Shown: positions 7,528 through 14,968, counted from the stretch's first letter. The stretch: DNA of 15,008 bases from Chloroflexota bacterium (GCA_023381515.1 JAMCQI010000087.1:1-15008); one strand, 5' to 3'. Numbers and translations are program-made. Notes: generated by a model from the sequence alone, not told the origin.

Positions 7528-9231
7528 ATGAAACACCAGCAATTTGCAATCACAGTGATCCTCGTCCTGCTCGCTTCAATCCTGAGCGCAATTGTTGTGG
7601 ACGCGCAGGGACCGACCGGTGGAAAGCCGACAAGTCCTCGAACCGTGATGGGGACGGCCTTCACGTATCAAGGTCAGCTCAAGCAAGGGGGCAGCCCCGT
7701 CAGCGGCAATTGCGATTTCCAGTTCGCTTTGTGGGACTCGCAAACCGGCGGCGCGCAAATCGGCACCACCCAAAGCAAGCCGAACATCAGCGTGAGCGGG
7801 GGATTGTTCACGGCGCAGCTGGATTATGGCGCGAGCGCCTTCGACGGCAGCGCGCGCTACCTGGATATTCAGGTGAGCTGTCCGGCAGGGAGCGGGTTGT
7901 GGGCGCCGCTCAGCCCGCGCCAGCCGTTGACGCCCGCACCGTATGCCGTGTACGCGGCCCAAGGTCCCTTCTGGTCCTTGACCGGCAACGGCGGGACGAC
8001 TCCGGGCACGAACTTTATCGGCACCACTGATAATGAGCCGGTCGAATTCCGCGTGAACAACACGCGGGCATTGCGTCTGGAACCGAATGCGACTAGCCCG
8101 AACATTGTCGGCGGTTACAGCGGAAACGCGGTAGACGGCGGCGTCCAGGGTGCAACCATCGGAGGCGGAGGGGCACCCAACACCAATCTCATCTTTTTCA
8201 ACCACATAACCGGAAACTACGGAACCGTCGCCGGCGGACAAGGCAACACGGCAGGCATCGAGGCGGCCGTCGGCGGCGGATTATGGAACGCCGCGTGGAA
8301 CACCCATACCACCGTCGGAGGAGGAATTGGCAACCAAGCCAGCGGCGATGCCAGCACGATCTGTGGAGGTGCCAAGAACACGGCCACCGGCAAAGGTGCC
8401 TTTGTAGGCGGCGGTGGATTTGACGGCACTAATTGGCTGGCGAACGTTGCGCACGGCAACGGGTCCGTGGTTGGCGGGGGAATCAGCAATACAGTCACGG
8501 CGGACTATGGGACTATAGCTGGTGGGGCCTATAACACTGCTGCAGGAATGTATAGTTTCGTGGCCGGCAATCGTGCCAAGAACAGCAACGCGAGCCACAA
8601 CGGCGTCTTCCTCTTCTCAGATTCAAAAGGTTTTGACTTTACCTCCGTTGCCGCGGATGAATTTGCCGTGCGCAGCACCGGCGGCGTGCGGTTCGTCACC
8701 GCAATCAATGGGAATGGCGATCCCATCGCCGGCGAGCAACTTGCCGCTGGAGGCAGCGGGTGGAGCACGATCAGCGATCGAAATGCCAAAGCCAACTTCA
8801 AAGACGTCGATGCGCGCACAGTCCTTGAGACCGTGGTCAAGATGCCGGTACAGACCTGGAACTACAAGACTCAGGACCCATCCATCCGCCATATGGGCCC
8901 GATGGCCCAGGATTTTTATGCCGGGTTTCAGGTCGGAGAGGACGACAAGCATATCAATAGCGTAGATGCCGATGGGGTGGCGCTCGCAGCGATCCAGGGG
9001 TTGTATCAAGTGGTCCAGGAAAAGGACGCGCAGCTTGCAGCGCAACAGAACGAGATCGCGCAATTGAAAAAACAGAACGCCGATTTTGAATCGCGCCTCG
9101 CCGCCTTGGAACAGCTCGCCACCATAAACGGTGCACCCGTCCGTGCAAACGCAGAGACCGTCCCGACGACATGGGTTCTACTGGGAGGGTTGTTCGTTTT
9201 GGGCTGGGCCGGAATTCGGAGGCGACGATGA
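7528..9231 (+). CDS. Secreted YadA-like beta-roll protein with peptidase S74 self-cleaving chaperone domain and membrane anchor
   Basis: 567 residues from ATG 7528, chosen because AAAGGAG (7512-7518) precedes it and a signal peptide follows at once (core ITVILVLLASIL); an in-frame GTG at 7468 lies 20 codons earlier, overlapping the previous stop. Domains: a beta-rich N-domain (~43-150; TAFTYQGQLK, PRQPLTPAPYAVYA); a Gly-rich YadA-head-like beta-roll (~200-345; repeated GGGxxNxAxG, TVAGGQGNTAG); an S74 intramolecular chaperone (~410-500; WSTISDRNAKANF) with Ser416 and Lys421 as the expected cleavage dyad; a coiled coil (~500-535); and a C-terminal hydrophobic helix followed by RRRR. Members of the S74 class form trimers and cut themselves just before the Ser, shedding the chaperone. 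Here that cut would also separate the beta-roll from the membrane anchor. The gene overlaps the next by ATGA, so the two are probably co-translated. Confidence 0.85.
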   Translation: MKHQQFAITVILVLLASILSAIVVDAQGPTGGKPTSPRTVMGTAFTYQGQLKQGGSPVSGNCDFQFALWDSQTGGAQIGTTQSKPNISVSGGLFTAQLDYGASAFDGSARYLDIQVSCPAGSGLWAPLSPRQPLTPAPYAVYAAQGPFWSLTGNGGTTPGTNFIGTTDNEPVEFRVNNTRALRLEPNATSPNIVGGYSGNAVDGGVQGATIGGGGAPNTNLIFFNHITGNYGTVAGGQGNTAGIEAAVGGGLWNAAWNTHTTVGGGIGNQASGDASTICGGAKNTATGKGAFVGGGGFDGTNWLANVAHGNGSVVGGGISNTVTADYGTIAGGAYNTAAGMYSFVAGNRAKNSNASHNGVFLFSDSKGFDFTSVAADEFAVRSTGGVRFVTAINGNGDPIAGEQLAAGGSGWSTISDRNAKANFKDVDARTVLETVVKMPVQTWNYKTQDPSIRHMGPMAQDFYAGFQVGEDDKHINSVDADGVALAAIQGLYQVVQEKDAQLAAQQNEIAQLKKQNADFESRLAALEQLATINGAPVRANAETVPTTWVLLGGLFVLGWAGIRRRR

Positions 9232-9575
9232 AGAACAATTCTGGCCGCAATATCCTTTACCTCCACTCAGGACGCACCCTGGTGGCACTCACTGGTCTGG
9301 CACTCCTCGTCTTTATCGCGCTCCCCCTGAGCATTGCGCCGGCAGCGGCTCAAAGCGGCGGCGGCTACCAGCTTACCTGGAGCACCGTCGACGGTGGCGG
9401 CGCCATGAACAGCGCTGGCGGAGGATATTCGCTCAGCGGCACCATCGGCCAGCCGGATGCCGGCGCGCAGACCGGCGGCGCCTACACGCTCGTCGGCGGA
9501 TTCTGGGGCGGCCTGCAGAGCGCGGTGAGCAATTCGCTGCATTTGTTCTTGCCGCTGCTCCAAAAGAATCCATAG
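9228..9575 (+). CDS. Small secreted Gly-rich protein with GGGYxL repeats
   Basis: 115 residues from ATG 9228, which overlaps the previous stop (ATGA). An in-frame ATG at 9171 lies inside the previous gene and gives a non-signal N-terminus, so 9228 is preferred. A long signal peptide (~1-41; TGLALLVFIALPLSIAPAAAQ) is followed by a Gly-rich body with three related strands: GGGYQLTWS, GGGYSLSGT and GGAYTLVGG. The linking IGQPDAGAQ and the close GGFWGG are typical. I recall similar short pieces in many Chloroflexota and Planctomycete secreted proteins, with no assigned function. It ends with LHLFLPLLQKNP, a looser version of the tails in the neighbouring genes. The overlap suggests it works with the S74 protein, for example as a partner at the cell surface; this is inference. 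Confidence 0.75.
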   Translation: MKNNSGRNILYLHSGRTLVALTGLALLVFIALPLSIAPAAAQSGGGYQLTWSTVDGGGAMNSAGGGYSLSGTIGQPDAGAQTGGAYTLVGGFWGGLQSAVSNSLHLFLPLLQKNP

Positions 9576-9716
9576 CGTCGGATCGAACGAGATCCCTGCG
9601 ATATCAAAGCCACTTCCACTCGCTCCCAAGAAACGGAGGTGAACACAGATTCCTAGACACCAAGGTTTTCCGCTTCCCTCTTCACTCGGCACGCGACACA
9701 GTCAAAGGAGGCAACC
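9576..9716 (+). other. Non-coding gap before the 722-residue gene
   Basis: 141 bases. I see no clear terminator and no confident promoter. An AAAGGAGG ribosome-binding site at 9704-9711 serves the GTG start at 9717. A GGAGGTGAA at ~9635 is followed by no usable start. Confidence 0.4.
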
Positions 9717-11885
9717 GTGAAACGCAATGTATTGCGACTCGGACTAGTTTCCCTCGCGCTGCTTCTGATCGGTGGGGCAGGCCTCGTCGCGCCGGCACGC
9801 GCATCCGACTCAACAACCGCGCGTCCGTTCATCACCGCGAACGGGACTCCATTGGCAGCGGGCGAGCCCCTGCCCATCTTGCGGTTCACATCGCCAAACG
9901 TGACTAGCGATTCGGCCAAGACTCTGGCCGGTCATTTCTCCTCTGTCTCGACCAAGAAGGTCTACACCGATTTTCGAAACGGAATGCCTTTCTACACCCT
10001 TCCGAGCACCGACACCCTCACCCACTTTGAAGAGTATGGCGCGACCGGCGGTTTCTATCTCTTCAATGCAAGCGATGCCTTCTCCGTGACGGCGCGGACA
10101 GGTGCTGCTTTCGATCCCATTGCCGCCCAGCTTGTCACTTGTGGGTTCTTGCTCGACAAGAGCTTGGAACCATCCAACGCCAGCGTCCCGCTCCCGTGTT
10201 TATGGGACACGAAGCCTTCGCTCGTCTACAAGACCTCCGAGGCGTGGTCAGCCTCGCTGAAGGTCCAGGACGGTACCTACAGTAAACAACAAACGGGCTT
10301 GATCGTGCAGGTGCCGATGTCCATCGACACGAGCCCGTATTCTTCAACCATCGGATATGTACCACTCGGCGGCCCCGGCGGACATATGTCTTTCTTTTTC
10401 CGGGACATTGGATCCAGCGGATCCGGCGTCGACACTATAGTGCCGGGCCTGGCGGCCGTCGCCATGCCGTTCTACGGTCGCCAATACACCTTCCTGAAAA
10501 CGGTTCCGGCTCTGGATCCGGCCCAAGTGACGCAGCAGGTTGCGAACAACCTGAAGGCTAGCTATCCCGGTGCCACGGTATCCATGACCACCCCATCATT
10601 GCTGTACTGGGTTGATGATGCCAGCACCCCGCAGATTGCGCTCGAGCCCAAACTCGATTTTGAAGGCGTCCAGGTGACAGACGGCGGACAGACTCTTATC
10701 CTGCGCGACATCGTCGTGTCGGCCGTCCCTTCGGGCTCAGGGGCGACGGGTTTTGGACCTTCCGTGACCATCACCTCTCCGCCGAATGGCAGTCGTTTTG
10801 CGCCTGGTGCCAACGTGAACTTCCAGGCAGCATTGAGCGGCGGAACGAGCCCATACTCGTACACCTGGTCGCTTCAAGATGGTACCGTGCTGCGCACCGG
10901 CACGGTGAGCGGCACCTCCACGCCTCTCAGTTTGACGACGAATCAATTGCCGGTGATTTCGCACGGCGGCATTCCCGCCAGCACGCAGGTGGTCCTATCC
11001 ATCGTGGACGGCGACGGGGCAGAGCGCTCGGCATCGGTATCGCTCAGGCCCGCGGTTGCCCCGTCCTTGTTCCTGCCCTTTCTCAGCCGAAGCGCGTCCG
11101 GCGCAACCTCGCCTTCCCAGCCGTCTCGCGCACCCGCCCCCGCTCCCACCACGCTGACCAGCAATTACACGTTCGGCATCGAGCAAGGCTCCGACTACCC
11201 ACCCTACGGCCCCGGTGGTCTCGACCTTCCAGGCGTCATTCCGGACGCCGGGGGTTTCAAGAGCAATATGCTGTCTTATGGTTGGAGTTCCCTTTTTTAC
11301 TGGGCGAATGCTTCGGCGTGGGAACGTGACTGGCGCGATTGCACCCTAGGTGGGGGCGACTGCACTTACGGGGTGGACCGCGCCGATTTCGTCTACTACC
11401 CCGGGCACGGGGGCGACGGCGCTATCTATCTGCCTTCAAATGTGGACAGCCCGTGGTTCAAAGCCGAGAACGCCCGGTTCGGTTACGTTCGTTGGGTGGG
11501 GTTTGCCTCCTGCCGGACACTGCGCGTCCAGGGCTTTACTGCGCCAAATCAACCAATTCGCCGCTGGTTCAACGCCTTTCAAGGCGCGAACATGCTGCTG
11601 GGTTTCAACAGCGCGATGGGCGATGTCGCCTTTGGCGGTCCTTTGGTGGATAACATGCGCATGCCCACATTTTTTGGCATCCCGCTACGAGGGGCACAGC
11701 GGACCATCCGCGAGGCATGGGCCTTGACGGCGTTTAACCTGAACGCGGGCAAGGTGGCGATTCTCTGGGCGAAGGGCGTGAACGGATATGATGCGGCGAA
11801 CGACATACTACCGCTCCCCACGGACCCGCCGACGCCGCGTCCGTGGCCGGTCTCCTGGTATTTCTGGGAGTGGTGGGATGAGTAA
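9717..11885 (+). CDS. Secreted protein with Ig-like domain and DUF6345-like, clan CD-type peptidase C-terminal half
   Basis: 722 residues from GTG 9717, 5 bases after AAAGGAGG. Signal peptide ~1-28 (core LVSLALLLIGGAGL, then APARAS). Residues ~35-345 form an N-terminal region I do not recognise with certainty. Residues ~350-447 form a PKD/Ig-like domain (VTITSPPNGSRFAPGANV, YSYTWSLQDG). Then comes LFLPFLSR (451-458), the same motif that ends neighbouring proteins, followed by a Ser/Ala/Pro linker (~459-482). The C-terminal part (~485-722) has a hydrophobic strand ending in G-H564-G (DFVYYPGHG) and, 35 residues on, another ending in S-C599 (VGFASCRTL). This His-Gly/Cys order after beta-strands is the mark of clan CD cysteine peptidases (caspase, gingipain, legumain, CHAT). 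I believe NCBI files similar proteins under DUF6345. Catalysis is inferred. The C-terminus is unusually aromatic (WYFWEWWDE) and lacks the LYLP tail. The protein may be an exported hydrolase. Confidence 0.75.
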   Translation: MKRNVLRLGLVSLALLLIGGAGLVAPARASDSTTARPFITANGTPLAAGEPLPILRFTSPNVTSDSAKTLAGHFSSVSTKKVYTDFRNGMPFYTLPSTDTLTHFEEYGATGGFYLFNASDAFSVTARTGAAFDPIAAQLVTCGFLLDKSLEPSNASVPLPCLWDTKPSLVYKTSEAWSASLKVQDGTYSKQQTGLIVQVPMSIDTSPYSSTIGYVPLGGPGGHMSFFFRDIGSSGSGVDTIVPGLAAVAMPFYGRQYTFLKTVPALDPAQVTQQVANNLKASYPGATVSMTTPSLLYWVDDASTPQIALEPKLDFEGVQVTDGGQTLILRDIVVSAVPSGSGATGFGPSVTITSPPNGSRFAPGANVNFQAALSGGTSPYSYTWSLQDGTVLRTGTVSGTSTPLSLTTNQLPVISHGGIPASTQVVLSIVDGDGAERSASVSLRPAVAPSLFLPFLSRSASGATSPSQPSRAPAPAPTTLTSNYTFGIEQGSDYPPYGPGGLDLPGVIPDAGGFKSNMLSYGWSSLFYWANASAWERDWRDCTLGGGDCTYGVDRADFVYYPGHGGDGAIYLPSNVDSPWFKAENARFGYVRWVGFASCRTLRVQGFTAPNQPIRRWFNAFQGANMLLGFNSAMGDVAFGGPLVDNMRMPTFFGIPLRGAQRTIREAWALTAFNLNAGKVAILWAKGVNGYDAANDILPLPTDPPTPRPWPVSWYFWEWWDE

Positions 11886-11984
11886 CACCCAGTTCTGGAT
11901 GCTCGAGCTCACATCCAATCCGCGCGTGTGGCGCTTGGGTTGGACACGGCTGAAACAACGCTCCACCCAGTCCGATTTCAAACC

Positions 11985-12006
11985 CTCTCCCGTTGTAAGG
12001 GGAGAG
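11985..12006. terminator. Hairpin between convergent genes (possible two-way terminator)
   Basis: CTCTCCC (11985-11991) pairs with GGGAGAG (12000-12006) around an 8-base loop GTTGTAAG. It lies between the ends of the 722-residue gene (+) and the acyl-CoA synthetase gene (-). No strong T-tract follows on either strand, so termination is uncertain. It resembles the CT-rich/TTGTAA/AG-rich palindrome at 7481-7503 and may be a dispersed repeat. Confidence 0.4.
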
Positions 12007-12007
12007 C

Positions 12008-12021
12008 GTGAGGTGCCTCAC
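12008..12021. other. Second small hairpin between convergent genes
   Basis: GTGAG, GTGC loop, CTCAC: a perfect 5-bp stem one base after the previous hairpin and 10 bases from the acyl-CoA synthetase stop. It could help end transcription from either side but is short. Confidence 0.3.
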
Positions 12022-12031
12022 TCTACTCGAA

Positions 12032-13732
12032 TTAATCTGTCGGCTGGGCCGCGCGCTTGGCCAGCTCCTCGTCGCGCAGAGTCCTCCGCAGAATCTTCCC
12101 CACCATCGTCTTGGGCAAGCTATCGCGAAACTCGACCTCCCGCGGCACCTTGTAGCGGGTCAGATTCTCCCGGCAGTAGGCGATGATTTCGTCCGCCGTC
12201 GCGGTCTGCCCCGGTTTGAGCACGATAAAAGCTTTGACGTTATCGCCGCGTTGGACGTCCGGTATGCCGACGGCGGCGGCCTCCATCACCTTCGGGTGCT
12301 GGTACAGCACCTCTTCGATCTCGCGAGGATAGACGTTGAACCCGCCGACGATGAACATGTCCTTCTTCCGGTCGACAATCCTAAAGAACCCGTCCTCGTC
12401 GACGGTCGCCAGGTCGCCGGTCAGGAACCAGCAGCCATCCAGCATGACCTTCGCCGTCTCCTCCGGTTTTTGCCAGTAACCCATCATCACCTGTGGGCTC
12501 TGGATCGCCAGTTCGCCCACTTGTCCGACCGGCAGATCCCGCCCTGTCTCCGGGTCCACGACCTTGGCCAGCGTATTCGACACCGGCACGCCGATGCTTC
12601 CAATTCTCCGCGTGCCTTTAAAAGGATTGATATGAGTCGGCGAGCAAGTCTCGGTGAGGCCGTACCCCTCGACAAGCTTGCCGCCGGTGATCCGCTCGAA
12701 AGTGACCTGCACCTCCTCAGGGAGCGCCGCGGCTCCACTCGTGCACGCCTGGATGGATTTCAGATCGTATTTGCCCAGTTCCGGAAAGTGATTGATCGCC
12801 GAGTACATGGTAGGCACGCCGCAAAAGATCGTGGGCCGGTGCTTGTGCGCATTCGAAATGACTTCCTTGAGATCGCGTGGGTTCGGGATGAGGATCATGG
12901 CCCCGCCGAGGTGCACGGCGCAATTCAAAACGCAAGTCATACCAAAGCTGTGAAAGAGCGGGAGAGCGCCCATGAGCACATCTTTGCCCGGTTGGCTCTC
13001 CAGAATCCAGGCAAGGGTGATTTTTGCCTGCGCGACCAAATTGCGATGGTTGAGCATAGCGCCTTTGGGAATGCCGGTCGTGCCTCCCGTATAGCCTAGC
13101 ACCGCGACGTCTTGCTGCGTCACCGGCACCGGGGTGAACCCCCCGCCGCCCCGCAGCAACGTCTGAAAATCATAGACGCCGCTTTCTCCACTCACATCCG
13201 GCTTGTGGCCCTCTTTCTTTTCCTTCGCCACGGTGAAGAGGACTTTCAGCACGGGCGGAAAATACTCTTTGATGTTCGTGAGGATGACGCGTTTTAGGTG
13301 GGTCTGCCCGCGTGCCTCACGGATCGTGTTCCAAAACATCGACATGCCGACGATCGTCTCGGCGCCGCTGTCATTCGCTTGATAAGCGACCTCGCGCGGC
13401 ACGTACTGTGGATTCGTGGGGACGACGATGCCGCCCGCGCGCAGGGTGCCGTAGAACGCAATGACAAACTGCGGCGTGTTGGGCAAAAACAGCATCACTC
13501 GATCACCCTTCTTCACTCCCATCCCTTGCAGGGCCGCGGCAAAACGCGTGGCTGCCGCGTCCAGTTCCCGGTACATCATCTTTCGATTGAAAAAGATCGT
13601 GGCGGTATGGTTCGGGTACTTGTCCGCCGCCATGCTCAGGGACTCGTGCAGAGTGTGGCTCGGAATCTCCACGGTCTCCGGCACGCCTGGTTCGTAGAAC
13701 CGCACCCACGGTTTCGACATCACTGCGTCCAT
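12032..13732 (-). CDS. Long-chain acyl-CoA synthetase (AMP-forming, FadD-like)
   Basis: 566 residues, a full-length ANL-superfamily adenylating enzyme. It activates a fatty acid with ATP to an acyl-adenylate and then to acyl-CoA in the cytoplasm, the entry step to beta-oxidation or lipid synthesis. All core motifs are present: P-loop YTGGTTGIPKG (214-224), GYGLTET (356-362), the hinge-side TGD (438-440), DRKKDM (454-459) and the adenylation lysine K546 in KTMVGKILRR. The fatty-acid chain preference cannot be read from this. The start at ATG 13732 follows a G-rich GGGGGGGTGA; an internal ATG at 13720 (MSKPW) is also possible. It lies 111 bases downstream of the dehydrogenase gene on the same strand, with no promoter that I can see between, so the two are probably one transcript. 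Confidence 0.93.
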   Translation of the reverse strand: MDAVMSKPWVRFYEPGVPETVEIPSHTLHESLSMAADKYPNHTATIFFNRKMMYRELDAAATRFAAALQGMGVKKGDRVMLFLPNTPQFVIAFYGTLRAGGIVVPTNPQYVPREVAYQANDSGAETIVGMSMFWNTIREARGQTHLKRVILTNIKEYFPPVLKVLFTVAKEKKEGHKPDVSGESGVYDFQTLLRGGGGFTPVPVTQQDVAVLGYTGGTTGIPKGAMLNHRNLVAQAKITLAWILESQPGKDVLMGALPLFHSFGMTCVLNCAVHLGGAMILIPNPRDLKEVISNAHKHRPTIFCGVPTMYSAINHFPELGKYDLKSIQACTSGAAALPEEVQVTFERITGGKLVEGYGLTETCSPTHINPFKGTRRIGSIGVPVSNTLAKVVDPETGRDLPVGQVGELAIQSPQVMMGYWQKPEETAKVMLDGCWFLTGDLATVDEDGFFRIVDRKKDMFIVGGFNVYPREIEEVLYQHPKVMEAAAVGIPDVQRGDNVKAFIVLKPGQTATADEIIAYCRENLTRYKVPREVEFRDSLPKTMVGKILRRTLRDEELAKRAAQPTD

Positions 13733-13843
13733 GTCACCCCCCCATTAATGAGCCATTCGCTTGCTACCCTGAAACCCCAAGCTCACCTCTTTGCATGGGC
13801 CTCTACAGGTCCTTTGTGTTCTTCCTGGAGGGTCCTGGCGAAC

Positions 13844-14797
13844 TCAGGCCGAGACGTCCCCGTTTTCCGATGGAACCATCGCGAAGAGCGCCGAGACCGC
13901 ATCCTCGTATACTTCATTCCCCAGTGCATCGATCCGATCCCACTCGTCGCGGATCCCTTCCACCGTCGGCATCTGCCCGCGCAGGCTCACCCGCGCAGCT
14001 GGACTGGTGACAATGGCCGCGCGGCTGAAATAGCCCATCCCCGCGTTGTAGACGTGCCCGCTGACCGCGCATTCTTTCGAGCACAAATAGACGACGAGGG
14101 GGGCGACGCTTTCTGGCTTGAGCGCGTCTTGAAGGTCTACAGGAATCACGTCCTCGTTGATGCGGGTGAACGCGAGCGGGGCAACCGCGTTCACCTGGAT
14201 CTCGTAACGCGCTGCCTCCGGCTTGAGGCTGTTCATGAGGCCCACCACGCCCAGTTTGGCCGCCCCGTAATTCGTCTGCCCAAAGTTGCCGTACAGCCCG
14301 GTCGCGGACGTGATGAACACGATCCGCCCATAATTCTGCTCGCGCATCGCGAGGAACGCCGGCCGCGTTACGTGATAGGCGCCGTCCAGGTGGACGGAGA
14401 TGACCCCATCCCACATGTCGGGCGTCAGCTTGGCCAGGCTCTTGTCCCTCACAATCCCTGCATTGTTAATGAGAATGTCCACGCGCCCAAACGCCTCCAG
14501 AGCCGCCCGGACAATGCGTTCGCCCCCTTCGGGTGTCGCGACCGATTCGTAATTCGCCTCGGCCTGACCCCCTGCCGCCGTGATTTCGGCGACCACTTTG
14601 TCTGCGGACTCTCTCGAACTTCCCGTCCCATCGCGGGCACAGCCAAGGTCGTTGACGAGGACGCGCGCGCCCCGCCGGGCAAGTTCAAGCGCATACGCGC
14701 GCCCCAGCCCGCCGCCCCCGCCGGTTACAATGGCGACCTGGCCGTCGAAACCGATGGAAGTGGCCGCGTTGGCATTTGCATTTGTATCGAAAGACAT
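13844..14797 (-). CDS. Short-chain dehydrogenase/reductase, HSD17B4-like (3-hydroxyacyl-CoA dehydrogenase type)
   Basis: 317 residues from ATG 14797, behind AAAGGAG 5 bases upstream. A classical SDR Rossmann fold: cofactor loop TGGGGGLG (25-32), NDLG (49-52), NNAG (111-114), and catalytic Ser164, Tyr177 and Lys181 in the YxxxK arrangement (NYGAAK). The NDLG stretch after beta-2, the insert that follows (CARDGTGSSRESADKVV) and the C-terminal VYNAGMGYFSRAAIV ending resemble the (3R)-hydroxyacyl-CoA dehydrogenase module of the peroxisomal multifunctional enzyme and its bacterial single-domain relatives. It most likely oxidises or reduces a 3-hydroxyacyl-CoA with NAD(P). The first ~15 residues (NANANAATS) are low complexity, so a later start cannot be excluded, though none has a better ribosome-binding site. 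Its partner gene is the acyl-CoA synthetase downstream; together they suggest fatty-acid degradation or steroid/acyl-chain metabolism. Confidence 0.9.
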   Translation of the reverse strand: MSFDTNANANAATSIGFDGQVAIVTGGGGGLGRAYALELARRGARVLVNDLGCARDGTGSSRESADKVVAEITAAGGQAEANYESVATPEGGERIVRAALEAFGRVDILINNAGIVRDKSLAKLTPDMWDGVISVHLDGAYHVTRPAFLAMREQNYGRIVFITSATGLYGNFGQTNYGAAKLGVVGLMNSLKPEAARYEIQVNAVAPLAFTRINEDVIPVDLQDALKPESVAPLVVYLCSKECAVSGHVYNAGMGYFSRAAIVTSPAARVSLRGQMPTVEGIRDEWDRIDALGNEVYEDAVSALFAMVPSENGDVSA

Positions 14798-14933
14798 AGA
14801 GCTCCTTTAGAAAAAAGGACCGTTCACGCAAAAAACACAAAGCGGGCGCCTGCGCGAAGAGTTGCTTCGGAGACGTCCGCTCATGTGATCCGGCCCATGC
14901 TTCTCTCCTGTCTGGGGAAAAACATTGAACTGT
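14798..14933 (-). promoter_or_regulatory. Untranslated leader of the dehydrogenase-acyl-CoA synthetase pair
   Basis: About 135 bases between the predicted start of transcription and ATG 14797. It contains a five-codon mini-ORF (ATG near 14898, reading MGRIT then TGA) behind a GGAGAGAAG, and the ribosome-binding site AAAGGAG near 14803-14809. I recognise no riboswitch, T-box or known attenuator in it; the mini-ORF may be chance. Confidence 0.3.
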
Positions 14934-14939
14934 AGGTCA

Positions 14940-14968
14940 ATTATAGCATGGAGCTCTCAAGGCGTCAA
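14940..14968 (-). promoter_or_regulatory. Sigma70-type promoter for the dehydrogenase gene
   Basis: On the minus strand TTGACG (14963-14968) and TATAAT (14940-14945) are separated by exactly 17 bases. The -10 box matches the consensus fully and the -35 box matches 5 of 6. The predicted start of transcription is near 14933. No other promoter of this quality was seen in the window. Confidence 0.7.

Noticed and set aside
8150..8560. Gly-rich DNA repeats in the S74 gene as a possible CRISPR-like array or minisatellite
   Set aside because: The periodicity is at protein level (GGGxxN… units of a beta-roll) with variable DNA and spacing; there are no identical repeats with spacers.
12008..13099. 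363-codon open frame on the plus strand opposite the acyl-CoA synthetase
   Set aside because: It is a mirror of the acyl-CoA synthetase coding strand with no ribosome-binding site or domain.
13298..14935. 545-codon open frame on the plus strand across both lipid genes
   Set aside because: It lies antisense to two enzymes with all catalytic motifs intact and also runs through their intergenic gap and promoter leader. The product is His/Arg-rich with no domain.
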